Notes: generated by a model from the letters alone, not told the origin. A DNA stretch of 64,000 bases from Duganella sp. Root336D2 (GCF_001425005.1 NZ_LMDB01000001.1:250393-314392), one strand, 5' to 3'. Positions 8,554-17,767 are shown, counted from the stretch's first letter. Numbers and translations: made by a program.

Positions 8554-10794
8554 TTAGCGCAAACGCTTGCCACGCACGTCGTAGGTGGCGGCCTCCAGGT
8601 GCACAACCTGGCTCAGTGCCTTGCTGCCGGCGGCGTCGGCGGCAAGGATCACCTTGTAATCGCCGGCGGCCACCTGCCAGGTTTTCGACGCCGAATCATA
8701 CATCGCCAGCAGGCGAGGATCGACCGTGACCGCCGCATTTGCGCTGGCTCCCGGCTTCAGGTCGACTTTTTGGAAACCTGCCAGGCGCTTCGGCGCTTCC
8801 CAGCGCACGCCAAGCGGGGCCACGTAAACCTGCGCGACTTCCTTGCCTGCGACCTTGCCGACGTTTTTCACCGCAAACGAAACGTCCAGCGCGCCGTCCT
8901 TGACGCGCGCAGCCAGGCCGGACAGCGCGAATTCTGAATACGACAGGCCATGGCCGAACGGGAACAGCGGTTTTTCCCCTCTCAGGTCGAACCACTTGTA
9001 GCCTACCGCCGCGCCCTCATGGTAATCGACGTCGAAACGGAGATCCTTCACTTCGGGATACCCGTCAAGCACCGGGCGCGGCAGTTGCGCTTCCGAGGCT
9101 GGGAAGGTGACCGGCAGGTGCCCGGACGGGTTGGCTTCGCCAAACAGCACAGCGGCGATAGCCTCGCCGCCATTGCTGCCCGGGTACCAGGCTTCCAGCA
9201 CGGCCGGAACATGCGCCAACCACGGCATCGTGACCGGCCCGCCGGTTTGCAGGACCACCACGGTATTCGGGTTGGCTGCGGCCACCGCGGCAATCAGGTC
9301 GTCCTGCCTGTTTGGCAGCGACAAGCTTGGCACATCGAGCGCTTCGGCGGTCCATTGGTTGGCAAACACCAGCACCACATCGCTGCTGCGCGCCAGCCTG
9401 GCGGCGCCGGCCAGGTCCACGCCATCGTGGTACGACACCGCGGCCGACGGCACGCGCTTCCGTATCGCTTTCAGCGGCGAGGACGGGTAGTACATGACCG
9501 GACCCGGCCAGCTTTTCGGTTCCAGTCCCGCTACCGCGTTGCCGCCTTCCGCCGTCACCAGTGAAGAACCGCCGCCTGCCAGCACACCCTTGTCGGCATG
9601 CCCGCCGATCACGGCAATGCGCTTCGCGGTCTTTTTCAGCGGCAGCGCGCCGGCACTGTTCTTCAGCAGCACCATGCCTTCCTGCGCATCGGCCAGCGAG
9701 ACGGCGGCATGCGCCTTGCGGTCGAAGCTTTCAGGCGCCGGCTTGACCGGGTGGTCCACCGCACCCTGTTCGAACATCGCGTGCAGCACGCGGCGTGCCA
9801 TGTCATCCAGGCGCGCCGGCAGCACCCAGCCATTGAGCACGGCTTCTTTCAGCGGCGGGCCGAAATAGTCGGCCAGGTCGAACGGCATGCCCGATTGCTG
9901 GTCCAGCCCCGCATTGGCGGCCGGGACGGTACTGTGCACCGCGCCCCAATCCGACATCACCCAGCCCCTGAAGCCCCAGTCCTGCTTCAACACTTCGGTC
10001 AGCAGGTAGCTGCTCTCGCAGGCATGCACGCCGTTGACGCGGTTGTAGGAGCACATGACGGCCCCCGGATTCCCCTCTTCCATGGCAATCTGCAGCGCCA
10101 GCAAGTCCGACATGCGCGCCGCCTGGTCGCCGATCCTGGCGTTCAGCGTGGTGCGCCCGGATTCCTGGTCATTCAGCGCAAAATGCTTGAGGGTGGAGAT
10201 CACGCGGTTCGACTGGATGCCGCGGATCTGCGCGCCGACCATCTTCCCGGCCAGCAGCGGGTCTTCGCCGCCATATTCGAAGTTGCGGCCATTGCGCGGT
10301 TCCCGCACCAGGTTCACGCCGCCAGCCAGCATCACGTTGAAGCCAAAGGCACGCGCTTCGGCGCCGATCATGGCGCCGCCGCCGTAGGCCAGCCCGGGGT
10401 TCCAGGTGGCAGTCGTATTCATGCCCGAAGGCAGTGCCGTGCCGGGGCGCACATCCGGACCGGCCTGGCTGGCTACGCCCAGGCCGGCGTCGGTTTCCCA
10501 CAAATGCGGAATGCCCAGGCGCGCCACGCCATGAATAAAACCGGCCGACTGTAGCCGGGATTCGGCCGGGCGTTTCGAGTTTTTCCACTCCAGGTCGGCA
10601 CCCAGGTAGCCGTACACCAGCTTGAGTTTTTCATCCAGGGTCATGGCCTGGACCACCATTCCGGACCGCTCTCCAGGCGCCAGCCGGGCGTCCATCCAGG
10701 GCTGGCCGGTGGATGCCGGGTTCGCCGCGACCGGGCCAAGCGCGGCAGTGCCGCAGCACACTGCGGCGGCAAGGAAAATTCTCTTTGATCTCAT
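8554..10794 (-). CDS. Secreted GH3 beta-glucosidase/xylosidase (GH3-1)
   Basis: 746 residues from ATG 10794, the start of a clear signal peptide (MRSKRIFLAAAVCCGTAALG); a 72-residue in-frame extension upstream has no protein-like features. The GH3 barrel carries the nucleophile Asp282 in GWVMSDWGA and the conserved KHFALNDQE. The alpha/beta sandwich and a C-terminal fibronectin-like domain (VKNVGKVAGKEVAQVYV) follow. The probable job is removing glucose from the non-reducing end of de-xylosylated xyloglucan fragments in the periplasm. It is closely similar along its whole length to GH3-2 (13888-16122). It lies co-directionally after the XylR-like gene, separated by about 210 bases with only a weak terminator, and no full locus promoter module was found before it. 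Confidence 0.9.
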   Translation of the reverse strand: MRSKRIFLAAAVCCGTAALGPVAANPASTGQPWMDARLAPGERSGMVVQAMTLDEKLKLVYGYLGADLEWKNSKRPAESRLQSAGFIHGVARLGIPHLWETDAGLGVASQAGPDVRPGTALPSGMNTTATWNPGLAYGGGAMIGAEARAFGFNVMLAGGVNLVREPRNGRNFEYGGEDPLLAGKMVGAQIRGIQSNRVISTLKHFALNDQESGRTTLNARIGDQAARMSDLLALQIAMEEGNPGAVMCSYNRVNGVHACESSYLLTEVLKQDWGFRGWVMSDWGAVHSTVPAANAGLDQQSGMPFDLADYFGPPLKEAVLNGWVLPARLDDMARRVLHAMFEQGAVDHPVKPAPESFDRKAHAAVSLADAQEGMVLLKNSAGALPLKKTAKRIAVIGGHADKGVLAGGGSSLVTAEGGNAVAGLEPKSWPGPVMYYPSSPLKAIRKRVPSAAVSYHDGVDLAGAARLARSSDVVLVFANQWTAEALDVPSLSLPNRQDDLIAAVAAANPNTVVVLQTGGPVTMPWLAHVPAVLEAWYPGSNGGEAIAAVLFGEANPSGHLPVTFPASEAQLPRPVLDGYPEVKDLRFDVDYHEGAAVGYKWFDLRGEKPLFPFGHGLSYSEFALSGLAARVKDGALDVSFAVKNVGKVAGKEVAQVYVAPLGVRWEAPKRLAGFQKVDLKPGASANAAVTVDPRLLAMYDSASKTWQVAAGDYKVILAADAAGSKALSQVVHLEAATYDVRGKRLR

Positions 10795-10977
10795 GTCTTC
10801 TTTCACTATTGAACACCCGCCGGCCCGGCGAACGCGGGCGGAAAACAGGGATTCTGGAAGCTGTGCCACGGCGGCCCGGTGGCGACAAGTGCGCTGGCGG
10901 CACCAGTTGCCGCCGCGCGCACTTTCCGGCCACGCTGCCCCTGATCGGCAGTTCGCCGGTACGATACCTGCCCCATC

Positions 10978-11001
10978 AAAAGAAACAGGGCCCTCAGGCC
11001 C
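10978..11001 (-). terminator. Weak terminator-like hairpin after the XylR-like gene
   Basis: Stem GGGCC/GGCCC with loop CTCA (10988-11001 on the + strand). On the transcribed strand it is followed by a T-rich run (complement of 10978-10985). The 5-bp stem is short, so read-through into GH3-1 is plausible. Confidence 0.5.
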
Positions 11002-11006
11002 TTGCT

Positions 11007-12194
11007 TCACTGCGTCTCGAGCGCCAGCGCCCTGTCACGGTAGGCCCGCGGCGTACATCCCAGCTCGCGCTTGAACACCAGGTGCATGTATTGGGTCGAG
11101 GTAAATCCGCAGCCGAGCGCCACGTCGGCAATGCTGCGTTCAACGCATTCCAGGCCGGCCTTGGCGGCATCGAGCTTGAACTGCAGGATCACGTCGTGCA
11201 CGCTGCAGCCAAGCTCCTGGCGGAAATAGGCTTCCAGCGAAGAACGCGACACGCCAACGTATTCCGCCACCTGGTGCGTCTTGATGCCCTGGCAGGCATA
11301 CTGGCGGATGAAATGACGCGCCCTTGCCACGTGCGGATGGCGCACCGCCTGGTGCTGGCTCGACGCGAACACATTGATCCCGGCCGGCGGCATCAGGATG
11401 CGCGTATTCGACAGGCGCACGCCATGCAGCATCTGGTCCAGCAAGTGGGCCGCGGTACGTCCCATTTCCTGCGCGCCCTGGATCACGGAACTGAGCGGAA
11501 TGCGGGTCAGCATGCGCACCAGCGGGTCATTGTCGATGCCGATCAATGCCACCTGTTCCGGCACGGCGATGCCGGCGATGACGCAGGCCTGCAGCAATTG
11601 GCGGGCGCGCGCATCGGTCACGCCGATGATGCCGACCGGCTTGGGCAGGCTGCGCAGCCAGGCAATCTGCCCTTCCACCGATTCGTCCCAGGCGGAAGCA
11701 CTGGTTTCGCAGCCGCGGAAAATCTCAGCATCCATCTTGTCCGCTTCCATCAGGGCGCGGAAGGCTTTTTCGCGCTCCTGGGCCCAGCGGTTATCCCGGG
11801 CCTTGGGCAGGCTGAACATGGCAAAGCGGTGCAGGCCGACGTCGATCAGGTGGTCGCGGGCCAGCTTGATCAGCTTGAAATTGTCGGTAGCCACATAGGG
11901 CACGCCGCGCGGGTAGTCCGCTTCGTCGACGTACGAGCCGCCGACCGCCACCACCGGCACGCTGCAGCGGCCCAGGGCCGCGGCTACGGTTGGATCATCG
12001 AAGTCGGCAATAATGCCGTCACCCTGCCAGTCTTCGATACCGGCCAGGCGCAGGCGGAAATCCTCTTCCAGGAATAAATCCCATGCCGCGCGGGTGCTGC
12101 CAAGATAAGCGGCAATCCCGGAAATAACTTCACGGTCGAAACTCTTGTTTGCATTAAAAAGCAGGGCAATACGGTGTGCTTTCGAAGTATTCAT
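11007..12194 (-). CDS. XylR-type transcriptional regulator (LacI-like sensor plus AraC HTH)
   Basis: 395 residues from ATG 12194 (an in-frame TTG lies 15 bases upstream). The N-terminal RIALLFNANKSFDREVISGI is the signature of XylR-like regulators, where a LacI/periplasmic-binding-protein type sugar domain (about residues 8-270) is fused to a C-terminal AraC double helix-turn-helix (about 290-390, with VAEYVGVSRSSLEAYF and IADVALGCGFTSTQYMHLVFKRELG). Such proteins bind a sugar in the cytoplasm and activate transcription by contacting sigma70 near -35. It sits between the two GH3 paralogues and is my first candidate for the activator acting on the nine promoter modules, whose operators overlap -35. 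The effector is unknown; xylose or another xyloglucan sugar is a guess. Confidence 0.88.
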   Translation of the reverse strand: MNTSKAHRIALLFNANKSFDREVISGIAAYLGSTRAAWDLFLEEDFRLRLAGIEDWQGDGIIADFDDPTVAAALGRCSVPVVAVGGSYVDEADYPRGVPYVATDNFKLIKLARDHLIDVGLHRFAMFSLPKARDNRWAQEREKAFRALMEADKMDAEIFRGCETSASAWDESVEGQIAWLRSLPKPVGIIGVTDARARQLLQACVIAGIAVPEQVALIGIDNDPLVRMLTRIPLSSVIQGAQEMGRTAAHLLDQMLHGVRLSNTRILMPPAGINVFASSQHQAVRHPHVARARHFIRQYACQGIKTHQVAEYVGVSRSSLEAYFRQELGCSVHDVILQFKLDAAKAGLECVERSIADVALGCGFTSTQYMHLVFKRELGCTPRAYRDRALALETQ

Positions 12195-12553
12195 AATCGC
12201 CAATCGCAAAACAGGTTCAAATGAATGCTAAGCGGCGGATTTTTCCGCCGCAGCACGCTTTCGGCGTACCGCGCCTGTTTGCATTGGCTGGCCGGGCAAT
12301 TGCACTTTGCCGGCACTGATACCGAAAAGATTCTTTTCCATGATGTCTCCAATAAGCCGGGGTGGGCCGACAGGCACCCCCGGTCTTCGCATTCAAAAAG
12401 AAAGGTCGCCGCTGACGGCAATTAATGGCTGGCAGCAAGCGCCAAGCCATGGACCAAGCATAGCAACGGGGCCTCCCTGCACGGTAGCGCCCGTGGAGGA
12501 ATTTCTATCAATGTGCAAGAAATGCGATTAGTTGTGCAGGGAGTGCAAGCCGC
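12195..12553. other. Leader region between the two AraC-type regulator genes
   Basis: 359 bases without a supported gene, between the stop of the membrane AraC gene and the start of the XylR-like gene, both leftward. It contains an 8-bp inverted repeat (12232-12251) and, at 12296-12301, GCAATTG as in the locus operators. The rest of the module (TTGG-type upstream half, correctly spaced -10) is not preserved there. The promoter of the XylR-like gene should lie here but I cannot place it with confidence. Confidence 0.5.
12232..12251. repeat. Inverted repeat in the XylR-like gene leader
   Basis: GCGGCGGA, loop TTTT, TCCGCCGC: a perfect 8-bp stem, 37 bases upstream of the XylR-like ATG, without a following T-run. 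It may be an operator or an mRNA leader hairpin. Confidence 0.55.
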
Positions 12554-13774
12554 TCAGGCGGTTTCTGCGCCCTGGGAAGGCTGGTTTTCTGCCTGGGAGG
12601 GGGGATTTACCGGAGCCTGCTGGCTGGCCAGCAGGCGGAAAGATTTCGGCGTGCAGCCGTATTCTTCCTTGAACAATTTATTGAAATAGGAGACGTTGGA
12701 GTAGCCCACCGAATAGGCGATTTCCGAAACCGTCGCCGTGCTTTTTTCCGACAATAACCTGGCCGCCTGCGTCAGGCGTAATTTATTGAGGTAACTGGTA
12801 AATGTCATCCCCAACTCGGTTTTTAAAACCTCATTGACTTTATTGCGATTGGTCCCGGTGGCCGAAACCACGCATTCCAGGTCCAGATCCGGATTGGTGT
12901 AATTGGTGGCGATATATCGCAGCACGCTGGCTTTTTCTTTATCCTTATATGGTTCCAGGGTTAATTCGCGATAAGCGACCAGCGGCAGGTCTTCCTTCAT
13001 CTTGGAGTCAAGGCTGGAAGTCAGGGCCTGCGCGTGGGCGCGGAAGAACCACAGGGCAAACGCCAGCCAGCTCGCCAGCACGCTCGCCACCAGGGCGGCG
13101 ATATAGCGGTAGTCGCGGCCATGCAGGGTCAGTTCACTGATATCCAGGTAGGAATCGACGTGCATCGGGCTTTGGCTGCTGGTCCCGAACATGAGCTTCG
13201 ACACCTTGTTCAATTCATAACCCTGGTGCGACAAGTCCAGCTTGACCGAATAGAACCACCAGTCGGGAATGGTGAGGCGCGACAGGTCCAGCGAGACCGG
13301 GACCCCGCGCGCGTTGCAGGAAAAATAAGTGCCGGGGGAGCGGTAGGTGATGAAATCGCCGGCTTTGGAAATATTGTCGTCGAAAGTCGATATGCCAAAG
13401 ATCATCGAATTGGACGGCGCGCACTTGGCAAGGAAGGAAATCTCGCTATACCTGGCCCAGTTGGCCTGGGCCACCTCCCCCCTGGCATCGCGCAAGATCA
13501 TTCCGGCAGAGGCAAACGGGTATTGCCCGGCATTGGTCAGCTTGAAGTCGAAGCGCAGTTGCGCGCGCTGCGGGTCCGGTATCCGGGCGCTTGACGTGCC
13601 GCCCATGACCTGGTCGGTGTTGGTCATGTATTGCCAGCCCGCCCCGGCTCCCTGCGCCGCCAGCAGGGGGACGGACAAATAACTTTGGTAGATCAGGAAG
13701 AACGCCAGCAATGCATCCGCGATCACCAGGCCGATCAGTGCCAGCAAGGCCTGCTTGTAGAATTTTTGCATCAT
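12554..13774 (-). CDS. Membrane-spanning AraC-family regulator with periplasmic CIA30-like domain
   Basis: 406 residues. Hydrophobic helix 1 spans about residues 8-35, a region of about 190 residues follows, helix 2 spans about 224-244, and the C-terminus is an AraC double helix-turn-helix (about 281-384: VSATGTNRNKVNEVLK, VSEIAYSVGYSNVSYFNKLFKEEYG). The region between the helices begins WQYMTNTDQVMGGTSSA, recalling the DDVMGGxS motif of the CIA30/galactose-binding-like beta sandwich, and is rich in aromatic residues. This predicts a one-component sensor that reads a ligand, perhaps an oligosaccharide, in the periplasm and binds DNA in the cytoplasm. The start may be ATG 13774 or 13771; no strong ribosome binding site is seen. 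A 10-bp inverted repeat lies just upstream (13783-13846). Confidence 0.82.
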   Translation of the reverse strand: MMQKFYKQALLALIGLVIADALLAFFLIYQSYLSVPLLAAQGAGAGWQYMTNTDQVMGGTSSARIPDPQRAQLRFDFKLTNAGQYPFASAGMILRDARGEVAQANWARYSEISFLAKCAPSNSMIFGISTFDDNISKAGDFITYRSPGTYFSCNARGVPVSLDLSRLTIPDWWFYSVKLDLSHQGYELNKVSKLMFGTSSQSPMHVDSYLDISELTLHGRDYRYIAALVASVLASWLAFALWFFRAHAQALTSSLDSKMKEDLPLVAYRELTLEPYKDKEKASVLRYIATNYTNPDLDLECVVSATGTNRNKVNEVLKTELGMTFTSYLNKLRLTQAARLLSEKSTATVSEIAYSVGYSNVSYFNKLFKEEYGCTPKSFRLLASQQAPVNPPSQAENQPSQGAETA

Positions 13775-13782
13775 TACAGATG

Positions 13783-13846
13783 GTTGAACTGTCTCCGTAT
13801 GCGAAGCCTCTTGCCGGGCTTGCTTATTGCATCATAACAGTTCAAC
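13783..13846. repeat. Separated inverted repeat upstream of the membrane AraC gene
   Basis: GTTGAACTGT (13783-13792) and ACAGTTCAAC (13837-13846) are exact reverse complements 44 bases apart. The spacer holds a smaller repeat (AAGCC 13804-13808, GGCTT 13817-13821). The near arm is only about 9 bases before the start codon. Either a two-site operator for autoregulation or an mRNA structure over the start is possible. Confidence 0.6.
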
Positions 13847-13887
13847 GAGTGAAAGGGGCGCCAATCGTGCCCCCTCCAGTATCATCG

Positions 13888-16122
13888 TCAGCGGCGCAAC
13901 GGCTTGCCGTTCACATCATAGCTGGCAGCTTCCAGGTGAACCACCGTGCTGACGGCCTTCCCGCCCGCGGCATCGGCCGCCAGGGTGACTTGATAGTCCC
14001 CCTTGGCGATGTTCCAGGTCTTGCTGGCGGAATCGTACATCGCCAACAGGCGCGGATCGACCGTGACCGTGGCTTTGCCTTCGGCCCCCGGCTGCAGCGC
14101 CAGCTTCTGGAACCCGGCCAGCCGCTTCGGCGCTTCCCACTTGGCATTGAGCGGCGCCACATAGACCTGGGCCACCTCCTTGCCTGCCACTTTGCCGGTG
14201 TTCTTCACCGTGAACGTCGCCTGCAGCGCACCGTTTTTCACACTGGCGGACAAGCCTGAGAAACCGAATTCGGAGTACGACAGGCCGTGGCCGAACGGGA
14301 ACAGCGGCTTCAGCCCTTTCAGGTCGAACCATTTGTAGCCGACTGCCGCTCCTTCGCGGTATTCGACATCGAAACGCTTGTCCGCCACTTCCGGATAGCC
14401 GTCCAGTACGGGACGCGGCAACTGCGCTTCCGACGCCGGGAACGTGGCAGGCAGGTGGCCTGACGGGTTGACCTCGCCAAACAGCACGCTGGCAATCGCC
14501 TCGCCGCCGCTGGTGCCCGGGTACCAGGCCTCCAGCACGGCAGGCACTTTCGCCAGCCATGGCATGCTTACCGGGCCGCCGGTTTCCAGCACCACCACGG
14601 TCTTCGGATTAGCCGTGCTCACCGCCGCGATCAGTTCGTCCTGCGCGCCGGGCAGCGACAGGCTGGGCATGTCGAACGCCTCGCCGGTCCATTGCGTGGC
14701 GAAAACCAGCACCACATCGCTCTCCTGCGCCAGTTTTGCCGCGGCAGCCTTGTCGCTGCCGTCATTGAACGACACCTGGGCCGCCGGTACGCGCTGCTGG
14801 ATCGCCTTCAGCGGCGAGGACGGGTAATACATGATCGGTCCCGGCCAGGTCTTCGGTTCCAGGCCCGGCACCGCATTGCCGCCGGCCGGGTACACCAGCG
14901 AAGAGCCGCCGCCGGCCAGCACGCCCTTGTCGGCATGGCCGCCGATCACGGCGATGCGCCGCAGCGACTTCGCCAGCGGCAGCAATCCTGCCTGGTTTTT
15001 CAGCAGCACCATGCCTTCTTGCGCGTCTTTCAGCGAAACGGCGCCATTCGCCTTGAAGTCGATCTTGCCCGGTTCGGACGCCACCGGGTGATCCACCACG
15101 CCATGTTCGAACATCGCGTGCAGCACGCGGCGCGCCATATCGTCCAGGCGCGACTGCGGCACCCAGCCGTTCAGCACCGCCTCTTTCAGCGGCGCGCCGA
15201 AATAGTCGGCGAGGTCGAACGGCATGCCCGATTGCTGGTCCAGGCCGGCATTGGCGGCAGGGATGGTGCTGTGGGTGGCGCCCCAGTCCGACATGACCCA
15301 GCCCTTGAAGCCCCAGTCCTTCTTCAGCACCTCGTTCAGCAAGTAGCTGCTCTCGCAGGCGTACACGCCGTTGACGCGGTTGTAGGAGCACATGACCGAG
15401 CCGGGATTGCCCTCTTCCTTGGCAATCTGCAAAGCCAGCAGGTCCGACATGCGGGCCGACTGGTCATCGATCTTCACGTTCAGCGTGGTGCGGCCGGTTT
15501 CCTGGTCGTTCAGTGCGTAATGCTTCAGGGTCGACACCACGCGGCTCGACTGGATGCCCTTGATCTGGGCGCCGACCATCCTGCCGGCCAACAGCGGGTC
15601 CTCGCCGCCATATTCGAAATTACGGCCATTGCGCGGGTCCCGCATCAGGTTGACGCCGCCGGCCAGCAGCACATTGAAGCCGTAGCCGCGCGCCTCCGCA
15701 CCGATCATGGCGCCGCCTGCGAAGGCGGTCTGCGGATCCCAGGTGGCGGCGGTATTCAGGCCCGATGGCAGCGCGGTCGCCGTGCGCACCTGGGGCCCGC
15801 CCTGGCTTGCCACGCCCACTCCGGCGTCGGTCTGCCACAGGTTCGGGATGCCCAGGCGCGGTACGCCATACACAAAGCCTGCCGACTGGTTGTACGATTC
15901 TTGCGGGCGCTTGTATTTCTTGCCCTCGTTATCCATGCCGAAGTAGCCGAAAACCAGCTTCAGCTTTTCGTCCAGGGTCATTTCCCTGATCACCAGGTCG
16001 GCCCGCTCGGCCGCGCCCAGTTTCGAATTCATCCAGGGCTTGCTATCCGATGCGGCCAGCGCAGGTCCGCAGCACAAGGCAACAGCGGCCGACAGGAGAC
16101 TGATCGTTTTCTTCAATTTCAT
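13888..16122 (-). CDS. Secreted GH3 beta-glucosidase/xylosidase (GH3-2)
   Basis: 744 residues from ATG 16122, with GAGGA five bases upstream. Signal peptide MKLKKTISLLSAAVALCCGPALA. The layout equals GH3-1: GH3 barrel with nucleophile Asp in GWVMSDWGA, KHYALNDQE, alpha/beta sandwich, and fibronectin-like tail ending near KPLRR. Long stretches are nearly identical to GH3-1, so the pair arose by duplication. The two copies flank the two regulator genes. It follows GH5 (145 bases between) and is probably read from the GH5 promoter module at 17707-17767. The two copies may divide work between beta-glucosidase and another exo-activity; sequence alone does not say. Confidence 0.9.
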   Translation of the reverse strand: MKLKKTISLLSAAVALCCGPALAASDSKPWMNSKLGAAERADLVIREMTLDEKLKLVFGYFGMDNEGKKYKRPQESYNQSAGFVYGVPRLGIPNLWQTDAGVGVASQGGPQVRTATALPSGLNTAATWDPQTAFAGGAMIGAEARGYGFNVLLAGGVNLMRDPRNGRNFEYGGEDPLLAGRMVGAQIKGIQSSRVVSTLKHYALNDQETGRTTLNVKIDDQSARMSDLLALQIAKEEGNPGSVMCSYNRVNGVYACESSYLLNEVLKKDWGFKGWVMSDWGATHSTIPAANAGLDQQSGMPFDLADYFGAPLKEAVLNGWVPQSRLDDMARRVLHAMFEHGVVDHPVASEPGKIDFKANGAVSLKDAQEGMVLLKNQAGLLPLAKSLRRIAVIGGHADKGVLAGGGSSLVYPAGGNAVPGLEPKTWPGPIMYYPSSPLKAIQQRVPAAQVSFNDGSDKAAAAKLAQESDVVLVFATQWTGEAFDMPSLSLPGAQDELIAAVSTANPKTVVVLETGGPVSMPWLAKVPAVLEAWYPGTSGGEAIASVLFGEVNPSGHLPATFPASEAQLPRPVLDGYPEVADKRFDVEYREGAAVGYKWFDLKGLKPLFPFGHGLSYSEFGFSGLSASVKNGALQATFTVKNTGKVAGKEVAQVYVAPLNAKWEAPKRLAGFQKLALQPGAEGKATVTVDPRLLAMYDSASKTWNIAKGDYQVTLAADAAGGKAVSTVVHLEAASYDVNGKPLRR

Positions 16123-16267
16123 GGGTTCCTCAAAAAAGGGGGCAGCCGCGGCCGCCCCGGAAACTACCGAAATAGAGGTAGAGGAGACTACAGGTTACAA
16201 CAACGGTGCCGGGGCACCGGCGCGCAGCGCGCACCGGTTCCAGTGTGCGGGCAATCGGGTCATCGGA

Positions 16268-17680
16268 TCATTTCGACGCATTGACGATGCTACCGATCAC
16301 GTCGGGGAAGGCTTGCGCACCGCTCGCGCGGTCGAAGAGGCCCATCTGGTGATTGCCGGTGTAGCCGTTATCCCAATACATCGGCACGATGCCGCGCGTG
16401 AACGCCGCACGCGTGATGTACTGGTCCCACGACTTGCGGTAGATGCCGGCGGGATCGTACTCGGTGCGCACGATCGCGCCGAACTCGCCCAGCAAGACAG
16501 GCACGCCTTTGTCGATAAAGCCGGTTTTCATCATCTGGAACTGGCTATCGGCATAGGCCTCGTTGGCCCAGCCCGACGGGTTGGCAGCCTGGCCCCACTT
16601 CCAGGATGTGCTTTTCTCGTCCAGCGCGAAGTCGAACGGGTCGTAATAATGCACTTCCATCATCATGCGATTGGCGACCCTGTCGCCTGGCATGGCGGCG
16701 TTGCAGGAGTTGGCGTGGTTGATATTGGTATTGAAGGCCTGCACCACCAGGTGCCGGCTGGCGTTATTGCCGCCGGTAGCACGTACAGCGGAGATGAACG
16801 CCTGGTTGAAGCCCTTCTGCACGTCGCAGTATTCGGCGGTCGGCGGCTGGTAATTCCCGTCGACCATCACCTCGTTGGTGCCAGCGAAGAGCAGCGTGTC
16901 GTCATGGTTCTTGAAGTTGTTGGCGATCTGGGTCCAGAATTTGGCCAGGCGCGCATTGGCAGCGGACTGCCGGGCATAAGTCGGCTGCATCCAGCCCCCG
17001 TCCCAGTGGATATTGATCATCGCCACCAGGCCTGCGCTGTGCGCGTAGTTCACAACTTCGGTCACGCGCTCCATCCATTGCGGGCTGATGTTGTCATCTG
17101 CGTCGGCGTACTGCTTCCACGAGACAGGAATGCGCACGCTTTTGAAGCCGGCTGCCTTGACGGCATGGAACAGGGCCTGGGACGCCCTGGGATTGCCCCA
17201 CCCCGTTTCATTGAAGTTGCTGCTGCCCCAGACGTAAGTGCCGCCCGTCGCTTCCAGCGAATTGCCCAGGTTCCAGCCGGGCGCCATCTGCGCCGACAAC
17301 TGCATGCTGCTCAGGTTGCGCATCACGCCGACGCGCACGGCATGCGCCGCACCCGAGCTGAAGCTGCCGCCACCGGTGCTGAACTTGATCCAGTACCAAT
17401 AGACAGTCCCCGCTGCGGCGCTGTTGTCGGTATAGCTGGTCGCGCTCTTGCCCAGCGCGGCAATGCGGCTGCGGCCATTCGGGTCGCTATCGGTATCGCG
17501 ATAAACCTGCAGGCCGCTGACGGCGCCGCTGACGCTCCAGTTCAGGCGCACGTCGCTGCCGCTGGCGCTGGCGTTCAGGCAGACAGTGGCGCCGCCGCCG
17601 CTGCCGCAATTCTGCGCATGCGCGAACGGCGCCGCACTCAGCGCCAGGGCGAACACAGTCCTTGTCAGCACGGGTCTCAT
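16268..17680 (-). CDS. Secreted GH5 endo-glucanase/xyloglucanase with N-terminal Fn3-like domain
   Basis: 470 residues with signal peptide ending AHAQ. Residues about 24-115 form a fibronectin-like module (VRLNWSVSGAVSGLQVYRDTDSD, VYWYWIKF). The GH5 barrel follows: GWNLGNSLEAT, VRIPVSWKQYAD, the acid/base Glu in GTNEVMVDGNY near 268 and the nucleophile Glu in LLGEFGA near 398. GH5 subfamily 4 contains many endo-xyloglucanases and would suit the locus, but the acid/base neighbourhood (GTNE, not xxNEP) is not the commonest form, so I leave the subfamily open. Its promoter module lies at 17707-17767, and GH3-2 follows on the same strand. Confidence 0.85.
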   Translation of the reverse strand: MRPVLTRTVFALALSAAPFAHAQNCGSGGGATVCLNASASGSDVRLNWSVSGAVSGLQVYRDTDSDPNGRSRIAALGKSATSYTDNSAAAGTVYWYWIKFSTGGGSFSSGAAHAVRVGVMRNLSSMQLSAQMAPGWNLGNSLEATGGTYVWGSSNFNETGWGNPRASQALFHAVKAAGFKSVRIPVSWKQYADADDNISPQWMERVTEVVNYAHSAGLVAMINIHWDGGWMQPTYARQSAANARLAKFWTQIANNFKNHDDTLLFAGTNEVMVDGNYQPPTAEYCDVQKGFNQAFISAVRATGGNNASRHLVVQAFNTNINHANSCNAAMPGDRVANRMMMEVHYYDPFDFALDEKSTSWKWGQAANPSGWANEAYADSQFQMMKTGFIDKGVPVLLGEFGAIVRTEYDPAGIYRKSWDQYITRAAFTRGIVPMYWDNGYTGNHQMGLFDRASGAQAFPDVIGSIVNASK

Positions 17681-17706
17681 TTACTCTTCCTTTCATGTTT
17701 TGGACC

Positions 17707-17767
17707 ATTGTGTGAGCTGCGCCAGCACGCCGCAATTGCAAAAAACGCCAACCGGCAAAATGAAATT
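17707..17767 (-). promoter_or_regulatory. Locus operator-promoter module 3 (drives GH5 and probably GH3-2)
   Basis: Read leftward: AATTTCATTTTGCCGG, then TTGGCGTTTTTTGCAATTG, -35 TTGCGG, 17-bp spacer, -10 CACAAT (complement of ATTGTG at 17707-17712), 27 bases before the GH5 ATG. Confidence 0.8.

Noticed and set aside
10795..11010. 72-residue N-terminal extension of GH3-1
   Set aside because: The composition is not protein-like and the signal peptide starts exactly at ATG 10794.
12262..12320. Tenth copy of the promoter module before the XylR-like gene
   Set aside because: GCAATTG is present, but the TTGG half, the T-run and a -10 at the right distance are missing.
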